A stretch of DNA of 64,000 bases from assembly GCA_964369425.1 (NCBI GenBank), contig CAYJGW010000003.1:27017-91016 (forward strand), written 5' to 3'. Positions 24,454 through 32,811 of the stretch are shown here, piece by piece. This DNA comes from CAUPWF01 sp964369425 (lineage in GTDB: Bacteria; Bacillota; Clostridia; Lachnospirales; Lachnospiraceae). Within the stretch, counting starts at the first letter, position 1; every line of letters begins with the position of its first letter. The notes beneath the pieces are model-generated. The model had not been told where the DNA came from. It saw nothing but the letters and a program-made list of their open reading frames with translations, and searched no databases. The position numbers and the translations under genes are program-made.

Positions 24454-26241
24454 CTACGCTTTGTAAATTGCATTAAACTTACACTTCTCAATACATTGAC
24501 CACACTTGATACACTTATCTTTATCAATCACATGTGGTGTCTTAACTTCTCCATCAATTGCATTGACTGGGCATACACGCTTACATAGTGTACATCCTTT
24601 ACACTTATCTGCTTCGATATTAAAGCTTAATAAGTCTGTACATACTTTTGCTGGACAAGTCTTTTGCTCGATATGTGCTATGTATTCATCTCTAAAGTAG
24701 CGAAGTGTAGATACCACTGGATTTGGTGCAGTTTGACCAAGTGCACAAAGTGAGTTTCCTTTTAGGTGATGGCATAACTCTTCCAATTTATCTAGGTCTT
24801 CCATAGTTCCTTGACCTTTTGTAATCTTATCTAAGATCTCGTACATTCTCTTTGTACCCACTCTACATGGTGTACACTTACCACAAGACTCATCTACTGT
24901 AAACTCTAAGAAGAATTTTGCAATATCAACCATACAGTTGTCTTCGTCCATAACGATTAATCCACCTGATCCCATCATAGATCCGATTGCACTTAAGTTA
25001 TCAAAATCGATTGGCACATCAAAGTGTTCGATTGGAATACATCCACCTGATGGTCCACCAGTTTGAGCAGCCTTGAACTTCTTACCGTCTGGAATTCCTC
25101 CACCGATTTCTTCTACTACTTCTCTAAGTGTTGTTCCCATTGGAACTTCTACAAGTCCAGTGTTCTTGATTTTTCCACCAAGCGCAAATACTTTTGTTCC
25201 TTTTGATTTTTCTGTTCCAATTGACGCAAACCACTCTGCACCATTTAAGATGATTTGTGGAATATTCGCATAAGTCTCAACGTTATTTAAGATTGTTGGC
25301 TTTTCGAAAAGTCCTTTTACCGCTGGGAATGGTGGTCTTGGTCTTGGTTCTCCACGATTTCCTTCGATTGAAGTCATAAGTGCAGTCTCTTCTCCACAAA
25401 CGAATGCTCCAGCTCCAAGTCTTAATTCAATATCAAAATCAAATCCTGTTCCAAAGATGTCTTTTCCTAATAGTCCTAGCTCTCTTGCTTGTCCAATAGC
25501 AATGTTCAAACGATCAATTGCGATTGGGTACTCAGCACGAACATAGATATAACCTTGGTTAGCTCCGATTGTATATCCTGCGATAGCCATAGCCTCTAGC
25601 ACTACGTGTGGATCTCCTTCTAAGATGGCACGATCCATAAATGCCCCTGGATCTCCCTCATCCGCGTTACAACAAACGTATTTTTGATCCGATACACTTC
25701 CTGCTGCAAACTTCCACTTCAGTCCAGTTGGGAAACCACCGCCCCCACGTCCTCTTAGACCACTGTCTAACATTACTTGAACTACGTCTTCTGGCTTCAT
25801 CTCTGTCAACACTTTACCAAGAGCTTCATATCCTCTTGTTCCGATGTATTCTTCGATATTTTCTGGGTTAACAACACCGCAGTTTCTAAGAGCAATTCTT
25901 AATTGCTTCTTGTAGAATCCAGTCTCTTGAAGAGGAAGTACTTCTTCTCCACTTACTGTCTCATCATATAGAAGTCTTGATACTACACGACCTTTTAATA
26001 GATGCTCTTCTACGATTTCTTTAATATCTTCTTCTTTTACCATTGAGTAAAATGTAGCTTCTGGATACACAATCATAATTGGACCTAAGGCACAAAGTCC
26101 AAAACAACCTGTCTTTACTACACCTACTTCTGCTTGCAAACCTGCGCTATTTATTTCTTTTTCTAGAGTTTCGATGATTTTTTCACTTCCTGAAGAAGTA
26201 CATCCTGTTCCTCCGCACACTAAGACATGTGAACGATACAT
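24454..26241 (-). CDS. hydB: NuoF-like flavoprotein subunit of the [FeFe] hydrogenase
   Basis: 595 residues. An N-terminal thioredoxin-like [2Fe-2S] domain (CGGTGCTSSG and later CFGLCALGP) is followed by the FMN/NADH-binding core (GRGGGGFPTGLKW near 180) and a [4Fe-4S] motif CGKCTPCRVG. The C-terminus has two ferredoxin clusters (CKGCTLCKRVCP, CIKCGQCIEKC). It takes electrons from NADH and, in bifurcating homologues, links them to ferredoxin and the H-cluster. Separated from hydA by about 15 bp and preceded by AAGGGGG. Confidence 0.95.
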   Translation of the reverse strand: MYRSHVLVCGGTGCTSSGSEKIIETLEKEINSAGLQAEVGVVKTGCFGLCALGPIMIVYPEATFYSMVKEEDIKEIVEEHLLKGRVVSRLLYDETVSGEEVLPLQETGFYKKQLRIALRNCGVVNPENIEEYIGTRGYEALGKVLTEMKPEDVVQVMLDSGLRGRGGGGFPTGLKWKFAAGSVSDQKYVCCNADEGDPGAFMDRAILEGDPHVVLEAMAIAGYTIGANQGYIYVRAEYPIAIDRLNIAIGQARELGLLGKDIFGTGFDFDIELRLGAGAFVCGEETALMTSIEGNRGEPRPRPPFPAVKGLFEKPTILNNVETYANIPQIILNGAEWFASIGTEKSKGTKVFALGGKIKNTGLVEVPMGTTLREVVEEIGGGIPDGKKFKAAQTGGPSGGCIPIEHFDVPIDFDNLSAIGSMMGSGGLIVMDEDNCMVDIAKFFLEFTVDESCGKCTPCRVGTKRMYEILDKITKGQGTMEDLDKLEELCHHLKGNSLCALGQTAPNPVVSTLRYFRDEYIAHIEQKTCPAKVCTDLLSFNIEADKCKGCTLCKRVCPVNAIDGEVKTPHVIDKDKCIKCGQCIEKCKFNAIYKA

Positions 26242-26256
26242 AAGTATTTACCCCCT

Positions 26257-26631
26257 TTATTCTTGATTCGCACTCATCGTATATTTTGTCATTACTTTTC
26301 CATCTTTTAAGTGGTAGTTGAATATCTCCTCCGCTTTTTCAGGAGTAACCTTTACATAAGTAACTTTTTCTTTTCCTGCCTCTAACACTTCAACGATTGG
26401 CTCATATTGACATAATCCGATACATCCTGTTTGAGTAACACTAATCTTATCTGCCATATTCTCTTCTTGTACTTTATCAGAAAGAGCAGTAAGTACTGGT
26501 CTTGCTCCACTTGCGATTCCACAAGTAGCCATTCCTACAATTACACGAATTTGGTCTGAGCTTTCACTTCTCACTCCAACTTTACCTTCCATTTTTTCAC
26601 GGATTGCTTTTAATTCTTCTAACGATTTCAT
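26257..26631 (-). CDS. Thioredoxin-like [2Fe-2S] ferredoxin subunit
   Basis: About 124 residues. Start at 26631 is chosen because AAAGGTGAT lies about 6 nt upstream; an earlier in-frame ATG lacks a site. Four cysteines in the NuoE-C-terminal pattern (MATCGIASGA, then GCIGLC) would hold one [2Fe-2S] cluster. Such small proteins commonly accompany clostridial hydABC operons and pass electrons between NuoE- and NuoF-like subunits. It lies between the ATPase-domain gene and hydB, all closely spaced. Confidence 0.88.
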   Translation of the reverse strand: MKSLEELKAIREKMEGKVGVRSESSDQIRVIVGMATCGIASGARPVLTALSDKVQEENMADKISVTQTGCIGLCQYEPIVEVLEAGKEKVTYVKVTPEKAEEIFNYHLKDGKVMTKYTMSANQE

Positions 26632-26650
26632 ATAGTTATCACCTTTCATT

Positions 26651-27214
26651 TTAAATTTCGATTTCTGTACCTTTGTCTACTTCTAATTTGTTTTCTTCTA
26701 AATACCCTTTAATAAACTGACTAATCTCTGGCTCTTGAAAAGAAACATATCCTATGATATTTCGAAGTTCCACTGTATCTAATACAAATGACTGTTCATT
26801 TATCTTATATTCATAATTAAAATTGGTATCTTCATGATAAGAAATCAACATATAGATTGTCGCATTGATATCACCTAGCGGCATTCGATCTACACTGTTT
26901 AATTTAAATATCGCTTCCACTTCAGTTCCTACGCCTATCTTTGATTCAATACGAAATGATCCACCTGTAAGCTCTGCTGCCATTTTAAAAAATGGAATTC
27001 CAAGACCTACTTTCCTAGTAGTTCTAGTCGTAAAAAAAGGATCCGTCACGTGACTCACCTGTTCCTCACTCATCCCACAACCATCATCTTTGATGATTAC
27101 TACCAAATCATTTTTTTCTGTATCTGCTAAGACACGTATCTCTACATTCTTTGCTTTAGCGCGGGTTGAATTTTCTGCAACATCTAATATATTTAGCGAT
27201 ATTTCATTCATCAT
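26651..27214 (-). CDS. Stand-alone histidine-kinase-type ATPase domain protein
   Basis: A 187-residue protein whose first half is a HATPase_c domain: N-box LNILDVAENSTRA, G1 DDGCGM and G2 GLGIPFF. There is no dimerisation helix with a phospho-acceptor His and no membrane segment. The C-terminal 70 residues match no domain I know. Proteins of this type sit inside many clostridial hydrogenase operons, but their function is not established. It starts 4 bp after the NuoE-like gene stop. A regulatory link with the RsbW-like ATPase of the divergent operon is an inference. Confidence 0.75.
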   Translation of the reverse strand: MMNEISLNILDVAENSTRAKAKNVEIRVLADTEKNDLVVIIKDDGCGMSEEQVSHVTDPFFTTRTTRKVGLGIPFFKMAAELTGGSFRIESKIGVGTEVEAIFKLNSVDRMPLGDINATIYMLISYHEDTNFNYEYKINEQSFVLDTVELRNIIGYVSFQEPEISQFIKGYLEENKLEVDKGTEIEI

Positions 27215-27218
27215 AACT

Positions 27219-27713
27219 TTATTCGTATTTAGCTAATACGCCGTCCAAATCATCTACACCCAAACGACCATAAACATCTTCATTCACTAAAAGAACTGGC
27301 GCAAGACCACAAGCGCCTACACATCTACAAGCATCTAGCGAGAACTTTCCATCTGGAGTACACTCTCCACCTTTGATGTTCAATTTCTTCATTAATTCAT
27401 TGTATAAATCTCCTGCCCCTTTTACGTAGCATGCTGTTCCAAGACAGACAGAAATCTGATATTTTCCTTTTGGAGTTAGCGAAAATTGTGAATAAAATGT
27501 TGCAACACCATATATCTTTTCAAGAGGAATTCCAGAGTAATCTGAAATCATTGTCTGTACCTCGATTGGAAGATATCCGTAAATATCTTGTGCTTTTTGT
27601 AGCATCGGCATTAGCGCACCTTTTTCACTTTTTAGCGCTTCAATTGCTGCTTTTAATTCTTCTGCTTGCTCAGTCGTCCCATTAAATGGAACTGTTTCCT
27701 TTTTAGTTTGCAT
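27219..27713 (-). CDS. hydC: NuoE-like subunit of the [FeFe] hydrogenase
   Basis: About 164 residues of the 24-kDa NADH dehydrogenase family. The [2Fe-2S] ligands are present in CLGTACYVKGA and DACRCVGACGLAP. It is the first gene of the operon hydC-ATPase-ferredoxin-hydB-hydA. The ATG at 27713 is chosen over one nine codons upstream because AGGAGG is 7 nt before it. Confidence 0.93.
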   Translation of the reverse strand: MQTKKETVPFNGTTEQAEELKAAIEALKSEKGALMPMLQKAQDIYGYLPIEVQTMISDYSGIPLEKIYGVATFYSQFSLTPKGKYQISVCLGTACYVKGAGDLYNELMKKLNIKGGECTPDGKFSLDACRCVGACGLAPVLLVNEDVYGRLGVDDLDGVLAKYE

Positions 27714-27790
27714 TTTAGACCTCCTTTTACAGTAATTCAATAAATACTCTTGATGGTATGTCTCATGACTTTTTCATCATATCAAACAGA

Positions 27791-27819
27791 GTATCATATC
27801 TCGCAAAAAAAATCTACAA
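27791..27819 (-). promoter_or_regulatory. Candidate hydrogenase-operon promoter
   Basis: Minus-strand TTGTAG (27819-27814), a 17-nt spacer, then TGATAC (27796-27791). Both boxes deviate from consensus, so an activator may help. The rest of 27714-28026 is AT-rich and holds no ORF. Confidence 0.4.
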
Positions 27820-27961
27820 ACATTCTCTAACTTTGTCTATAATTTATCACATTTTTCACAATTAATCGATATTTTTTTATCTATACCTTGTTTTCCCATT
27901 ATCTTTTCATCATTTTTATAACCTTTTCACAAGTTTCATTTAACTAACCATCGTTGTATTG

Positions 27962-27990
27962 TTGAATTCTGACAACAGTAATGCTATACT
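27962..27990 (+). promoter_or_regulatory. Promoter of the sensory-hydrogenase operon
   Basis: TTGAAT (27962-27967), exactly 17 nt, then TATACT (27985-27990). An imperfect dyad TTGT-N9-ACAA overlaps the -35 and could bind a regulator. The first start codon is 37 nt downstream with AAGGAGGA. Confidence 0.6.
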
Positions 27991-28026
27991 GATACATACT
28001 ATACACTCAATTAAGGAGGAATTAAA

Positions 28027-28371
28027 ATGAAGATAGAAACAATTCAAGATTTAATCCACGCCGAAGTTCTTTATGGAGAAAACCACCTAGACCATGAGGC
28101 AAGTCACGTGTTCTCATCAGATATGATGAGTGACGTCCTCGCTTATGGAGAAGGACATTCAATATTAATAACAGGTCTTTGCAATCCGCAAGTTGTTCGT
28201 ACTGCTGAAATGATGGACATAGTCTGCATCATCTTCGTAAGAGGAAAGCAGCCTGATGAGCAAATTTTAAAATTGGCTGATGAAAAAGATATCGTTATTC
28301 TACGCACTACACACCATATGTTTACAACTTGTGGTATTTTATACCAGCATGGCTTGTTAGGAGGTGCCTAG
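28027..28371 (+). CDS. DRTGG-domain protein (first copy)
   Basis: A 114-residue soluble protein related to DRTGG domains, which elsewhere occur with CBS domains and in phosphotransacetylase-like proteins and may bind nucleotides. The middle (GHSILITGLCNPQVVRTAEMM) and the closing segment fit the fold. Strong site AAGGAGG. It is the first gene of a five-gene operon and its stop abuts the next start. A second DRTGG protein is encoded three genes later. Confidence 0.75.
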   Translation: MKIETIQDLIHAEVLYGENHLDHEASHVFSSDMMSDVLAYGEGHSILITGLCNPQVVRTAEMMDIVCIIFVRGKQPDEQILKLADEKDIVILRTTHHMFTTCGILYQHGLLGGA

Positions 28372-28800
28372 ATGGAAAATGTCATTTCCTTTCAATATAC
28401 AGTCTCTAAAGAAGATTTCACCAGAGCTGGCGAAGCTAGTAGTGATGTAAAAAACAAGTTAAAAATGATGGGGCTTAGTAATGCTGTCATACGAAAAGTA
28501 GCAATTGCCATGTATGAAGGTGAGATTAATATGGTCATCCATGCAGATGGCGGAACCATCAATGTTGATGTCGATAGTGAAAAGATACATATCATACTAG
28601 CTGACAAAGGTCCAGGGATTCCCGATATAGAAAAGGCTATGCAAGCTGGATTTTCCACTGCGCCTGACAATATCCGTTCTCTCGGCTTTGGCGCTGGTAT
28701 GGGGCTCCCAAATATGAAAAAAAATTCCGATGATATGAGCATCAAAACGACACCAAATGTCGGAACAACTGTTACAATGGATATATTTATCACGAATTAG
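28372..28800 (+). CDS. RsbW-like anti-sigma-type ATPase/serine kinase
   Basis: 142 residues with the GHKL ATPase fold of the SpoIIAB/RsbW family: N-box IAMYEGEINMVIHA, G1 DKGPGIPD and G2 GFGAGMGLPNMKKN. Members phosphorylate anti-sigma antagonists on Ser or bind sigma factors. Neither an STAS antagonist nor a sigma factor is next door, so the partner may be one of the DRTGG proteins. Starts directly after the DRTGG stop codon, with GGAGG 7 nt upstream. Confidence 0.85.
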   Translation: MENVISFQYTVSKEDFTRAGEASSDVKNKLKMMGLSNAVIRKVAIAMYEGEINMVIHADGGTINVDVDSEKIHIILADKGPGIPDIEKAMQAGFSTAPDNIRSLGFGAGMGLPNMKKNSDDMSIKTTPNVGTTVTMDIFITN

Positions 28801-28812
28801 GAGGAATACATT

Positions 28813-30111
28813 ATGGATAAATTTATGCACTCTGTCCAACTAGATACGGACGCTTGTAAGGGGTGCATCAATTGCATTAAACACTGCCCAACACAAGCGA
28901 TTAGAGTTCACAATGGTAAAGCGATTATTAATGATGAACATTGCATCGATTGCAGCAAATGTATTCGACATTGCCCACACCATGCAAAAGTTCCTGTTTT
29001 TGATTCGTTAGATGTATTGAACTCGTACAAATATACGGTGGCTCTTCCAGCACCTTCTCTCTATGCGCAATTCAACAATTTAGAATATGTAGACACCGTT
29101 TTAAATGCTTTGATACGAATTGGATTTGATGCAGTATACGAAGTAAGTGCTGCTGCCGAATTGGTATCAGAAGCATCTAGAAAATATATAGCCACACATA
29201 AGGAGGATACACCTTTTATCAGTACTGCATGCCCTACCGTAGTTCGATTAATTCGAGTGAAGTTTCCTTCTCTAATACCAAAACTTCTGCCATTAAAGCC
29301 ACCAGTTGAAGTTGCTGCACAATTAGCACGCGCTCACGCTGTAAAAGCAACCGGTCTTCCTGCAAAAGACATTGGAATTATCTTCATCTCTCCTTGTCCT
29401 TCAAAAGTGACCTATGCACGTTCTCCACTTGGTGTCTCAAAAAGTAACATTGATCATGTAGTAGCTATTAAAGATATCTATCCTAGATTATTACCTCATA
29501 TGACTCACGACCCAGATGAGTTAAAAGCCTTGTCTCATTCTGGAAAAATAGGAATTGGTTGGGGTTCAAGTGGGGGGGAAATTGCTGGTCTTCTTACTGA
29601 CAGTTATTTAGCAGCTGATGGTATCGACAACATTATTCCGGTTCTTGAAGACTTAGAGGATGAAAAATTGCCTGATATTGATTTTATTGAATTAAATTCT
29701 TGCAGTGGCGGTTGTGTAGGCGGTGTCCTTAATGTCGAGAACCCTTATATTGCAATTACAAAACTCAAAAAATTGAATCGCTATCTCCCTATTACAAGAA
29801 CTAGTATTGAAAAAGAATTAGACACCGACTATAACTGGAATGAAAAGATTGTGTTTGAACCCGTTTTCCAACTAGGCTCTACACTTCAAGAGAGTATTAC
29901 CATGCTTTCAGCGGTTGAGTCCTTGGAAAAACAATTACCTGGATTGGATTGTGGCACTTGTGGTGCTCCCACTTGCAAAGCACTTGCCGAAGATGTAGTT
30001 CGAGGTCGTGCCCAAGCCAATGATTGTATCTATGTACTAAAAGAATATACCAATCACTTGAAAGAAGAACTAGACGAAATGGAAAATCAATTAAAATCGA
30101 GAAAGGACTGA
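28813..30111 (+). CDS. Sensory-type [FeFe]-hydrogenase-like iron-sulfur protein
   Basis: 432 residues. Two N-terminal [4Fe-4S] motifs (CKGCINCIKHCP, CIDCSKCIRHCP), an H-cluster-like domain (about 75-340) and a C-terminal four-Cys cluster (CGTCGAPTC ... C, about 380-402). H-cluster motif 1 reads STACPT: the cluster-binding Cys is kept, but the proton-donating Cys of TSCCP is Ala. Motif 2 reads SPCPSK (Cys and Lys kept); motif 3 reads SCSGGC (both Cys kept). This pattern matches known slow, sensory HydS-type proteins and not a turnover enzyme. There is no PAS domain. It probably reports H2 or redox state to the neighbouring ATPase. Confidence 0.8.
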   Translation: MDKFMHSVQLDTDACKGCINCIKHCPTQAIRVHNGKAIINDEHCIDCSKCIRHCPHHAKVPVFDSLDVLNSYKYTVALPAPSLYAQFNNLEYVDTVLNALIRIGFDAVYEVSAAAELVSEASRKYIATHKEDTPFISTACPTVVRLIRVKFPSLIPKLLPLKPPVEVAAQLARAHAVKATGLPAKDIGIIFISPCPSKVTYARSPLGVSKSNIDHVVAIKDIYPRLLPHMTHDPDELKALSHSGKIGIGWGSSGGEIAGLLTDSYLAADGIDNIIPVLEDLEDEKLPDIDFIELNSCSGGCVGGVLNVENPYIAITKLKKLNRYLPITRTSIEKELDTDYNWNEKIVFEPVFQLGSTLQESITMLSAVESLEKQLPGLDCGTCGAPTCKALAEDVVRGRAQANDCIYVLKEYTNHLKEELDEMENQLKSRKD

Positions 30112-30116
30112 CTTTT

Positions 30117-30449
30117 ATGACCGTACATAACTTATCAGAAATCAAAGAATTCAATATAATCGTTCCCGGAGATGAGGCTCGTGAAATCAAAGAAATTTTT
30201 TGTTGTGATTTACTCAGTGTTGCTATGGGACAATGTCCAGCGGATGGTGCTTGGATTACTGTTGTTGCAAATATGAACACTCTTGCAGTTGCTTCTCTTG
30301 CGGATGCTTCTTGTATTATTTTTTCAGAGAATACAGAAGTCCCAGAAGCTACGATTAACAAAGCACTTGCTGAAAATATTACTTTAATCAAAACCAAACT
30401 CCCTTCTTTTGTAGCCGGACTAAAAATTCACGAGTTGATACGCGTATGA
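30117..30449 (+). CDS. DRTGG-domain protein (second copy)
   Basis: 110 residues when started at the ATG at 30117 (AGAAAGGA 9 nt upstream); the frame is open further upstream but that would overlap the hydrogenase-like gene without a site. The sequence (MGQCPADGAWITV ... NMNTLAVASLADASCIIF) has the layout of the first DRTGG protein of this operon and retains two nearby cysteines at the N-terminal side. The stop overlaps the PHP gene start (ATGA). Confidence 0.72.
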   Translation: MTVHNLSEIKEFNIIVPGDEAREIKEIFCCDLLSVAMGQCPADGAWITVVANMNTLAVASLADASCIIFSENTEVPEATINKALAENITLIKTKLPSFVAGLKIHELIRV

Positions 30450-31108
30450 TTCCTGTACCATACGATTTACATATCCACACTTGTTTATCCCCTTGCGGAG
30501 ACAAAGATATGACACCGGCTAATATCGTTGGAATGGCTTTTTTGAAGGGATTAAAAGTAATCGCTATTACTGATCATAATACCTGCCTCAACTGTGCTCC
30601 TGCCATGAAACATGGTGCAGACTATGGTATCACAGTCATTCCAGGAATGGAACTGACCACTTCTGAAGAGGTGCATGTAGTATGCCTATTTTCCTCATTG
30701 GAAAAGGCTCTCGCTTTCAGTTCTTATGTCTATAATCATCTCTTAGACATCGAGAATAAACCTAAGATTTTTGGCGAGCAATTAATTCTTAACGACGAAG
30801 ATGAACCTATCGGAGAGGTGAAGCGCCTTTTAATCAGCGCTACTGATATCTCTTTTGATGATATCCCTGCACTTATGGAAACATTCCAAGGGATATGGTT
30901 TCCTTCCCATATAGAAAAAACTTCAACTAGTGTACTATCCAATCTTGGGTTTATTCCACCTGATAGCCCTTTTGATATTGTGGAGATAAAAGATTATAAA
31001 AAAACAAGGGTGCTTTGTGATGCGCACCCTCATCTAAAAACTTGTAAAAAACTATTCAATTCTGACGCTCATTACCTTTGGCAAATTGGAACAGGCATTA
31101 GTGAATAA
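30446..31108 (+). CDS. PHP-domain phosphoesterase
   Basis: A 220-residue metal-dependent PHP protein: HIHTCLSPCGD (about 9-19), ITDHNTC, the Glu in GMELTTSEEVH, a central SHIEK and a terminal NSDAH carry the metal ligands. Related enzymes hydrolyse nucleotides, pAp or phosphate esters; the substrate here is unknown. It is the last gene of the sensory-hydrogenase operon and overlaps the second DRTGG gene by 4 bp. Its 3' end overlaps convergent queA by 11 bp. Confidence 0.85.
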   Translation: MIPVPYDLHIHTCLSPCGDKDMTPANIVGMAFLKGLKVIAITDHNTCLNCAPAMKHGADYGITVIPGMELTTSEEVHVVCLFSSLEKALAFSSYVYNHLLDIENKPKIFGEQLILNDEDEPIGEVKRLLISATDISFDDIPALMETFQGIWFPSHIEKTSTSVLSNLGFIPPDSPFDIVEIKDYKKTRVLCDAHPHLKTCKKLFNSDAHYLWQIGTGISE

Positions 31109-32129
31109 GCATCGCATCCCCAAAAGAGAAAAAACGATATTTTTCTTCAACTGCCGATTCATAGGCAGTCATTACCCTCTCTCTACTAGCCAATGCAGAT
31201 ACCAGCATAATTAATGTAGATTCTGGAAGGTGAAAATTCGTAATCAACGAATCTAAGATTTGAAATTGATAGCCTGGATAGATAAATATATCTGTCCAGC
31301 CACTACATGCCTTTAACTTACACCCCTTAATGTCTCTAGCTGCTGATTCCACCGTTCTGCAACTTGTCGTTCCAACACAGATCACTTTTTTCCCATTTTC
31401 TTTTGCAAGGTTAATCTGATTTGCCGCTTCCTTTGAAATCTCATAAAATTCCGAATGCATATGGTGTTCTAAAATATTTTCCACCTTTACCGGTCTAAAT
31501 GTTCCAAGTCCTACATGTAAGGTCACTCTTGCAATCCCAATCCCTTTTTCTTCAATCTTCTCTAGCAACTCTGGAGTAAAATGAAGACCTGCCGTAGGCG
31601 CTGCTGCTGACCCACTATTTTTTGCATATACCGTCTGATAACGATTCTTATCTTCTAATTCATGTGTAATATAAGGCGGTAATGGCATTTGCCCTAATTC
31701 ATCTAGAACCTCTTCAAAGATACCCTCATAAAAGAATTTCACCAAACGATTCCCTTCTTCAACAATTTCTTGCACTTCACCACTTAGCAAACCATCGCCA
31801 AAGCTGATACGCATGCCAGGTCTTGCCTTCTTACCTGGTTTTACTAGTGTTTCCCACACATCGTCTGCATTGCGCTTCAGCAATAAAACCTCTACTTTTC
31901 CACCCGTACCTTCTCGTTCACCTATTAAGCGAGCGGGTAGGACTTTTGTGTCATTAATTACCAGACAATCTCCTTGTTGCAAGTAATCTAAAACATCTGT
32001 GAATCTCTTATGCTCCAAGTTCCCCTTGTCTTTGTCCAACACTAAAAGTCTAGAACTGGAACGATCAAGTAATGGATCTTGTGCTATCAATTCTTCCGGA
32101 AGATGAAAGTTAAAATCCTCTTTCTTCAT
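31098..32129 (-). CDS. queA: tRNA preQ1(34) S-adenosylmethionine ribosyltransferase-isomerase
   Basis: A 343-residue QueA that adds the AdoMet-derived ribosyl group to preQ1 in tRNA, giving epoxyqueuosine. Conserved stretches FNFHLPEELIAQDPL, RSSSRLLVLD, GLHFTPELL and NFHLPESTLIMLV are present and the length is standard. tgt and queG are not in the window. With the queL/yhhQ operon 9 kb away it shows that preQ1, whether salvaged or made, is used for Q. Its start lies inside the RDD gene 3' end (20-bp overlap). Confidence 0.96.
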   Translation of the reverse strand: MKKEDFNFHLPEELIAQDPLLDRSSSRLLVLDKDKGNLEHKRFTDVLDYLQQGDCLVINDTKVLPARLIGEREGTGGKVEVLLLKRNADDVWETLVKPGKKARPGMRISFGDGLLSGEVQEIVEEGNRLVKFFYEGIFEEVLDELGQMPLPPYITHELEDKNRYQTVYAKNSGSAAAPTAGLHFTPELLEKIEEKGIGIARVTLHVGLGTFRPVKVENILEHHMHSEFYEISKEAANQINLAKENGKKVICVGTTSCRTVESAARDIKGCKLKACSGWTDIFIYPGYQFQILDSLITNFHLPESTLIMLVSALASRERVMTAYESAVEEKYRFFSFGDAMLIH

Positions 32130-32811
32130 GTTCTACTTCCTCTTTTTCTTTCTCTATCTCTTTTTCTATCTCATCTGCTCCTTGCTTCTGTGATTGAAGC
32201 GGTATATATCTTGACTGAACGACTTCTGGTGGTACTGGTCGTACACTCTGTGGTGGTACTGGTTGCATACTCTGTGGCATCACCGGTCTCGTAGGTTGCG
32301 GCACGCTAACTGTGACGTGTTGCACTCTCTTTATCGTGCCAAGTCGTTTTTCATAGATTACCAACGTATCTGACAATCGATCGTGCAGTCCACGTTTCTT
32401 TTTATCTACAATAACCATCAAATATCCTGCCGATAAAATTAGACCACTTAAAAACTTTCCAACTGTTTCTCTATAAATCACTTGAAACCATGTAAGCGGT
32501 TCACCTGTTTTTGACACAACATTTAAGTTCATAACAAACTTACCAAGTGTTCTTCCACTCATTCGAGTCATTACTACGAAATAGGATACTGTTCCTAAGT
32601 ATGACAATATATCAAGCAATGTGTAATTGTAAATCAGTGGCATTTCGAGCATTGTACCATCACTGAACATCAATACCCATAAAACTTGTGATTCAAGTTG
32701 CCAAAACACTAGTGTACAAAGTGCAATATCAATTAGATAAGCTGCAAGTCTCGCTCCAAATCCAGCAAACACCCACACCTTTGTCATTTCACTACTGTAT
32801 CTGTTCTGCAT
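32110..32811 (-). CDS. RDD-family membrane protein with Pro/Gln repeat tail
   Basis: About 233 residues. The RDD domain (FGARLAAYLIDIALC and later RTLGKFVMNL, LHDRLSDTLVIY) contains about four membrane segments. The last 70 residues hold short repeats of the form V-P-P-Q-S-V-R-P and end in a Glu/Lys-rich stretch. I place the start at the ATG at 32811; a TTG at 32835 with GGAG 4 nt upstream is the alternative. Either start overlaps the sppA stop. Transport function unknown. Confidence 0.7.
   Translation of the reverse strand: MQNRYSSEMTKVWVFAGFGARLAAYLIDIALCTLVFWQLESQVLWVLMFSDGTMLEMPLIYNYTLLDILSYLGTVSYFVVMTRMSGRTLGKFVMNLNVVSKTGEPLTWFQVIYRETVGKFLSGLILSAGYLMVIVDKKKRGLHDRLSDTLVIYEKRLGTIKRVQHVTVSVPQPTRPVMPQSMQPVPPQSVRPVPPEVVQSRYIPLQSQKQGADEIEKEIEKEKEEVEHEERGF

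Noticed and set aside
27840..27975. Rex-type redox operator in the divergent hydrogenase promoter region
   Set aside because: TTGTGAA and TTGT/ACAA half-sites occur, but the second half-sites and the 18-bp spacing do not fit the Rex consensus.
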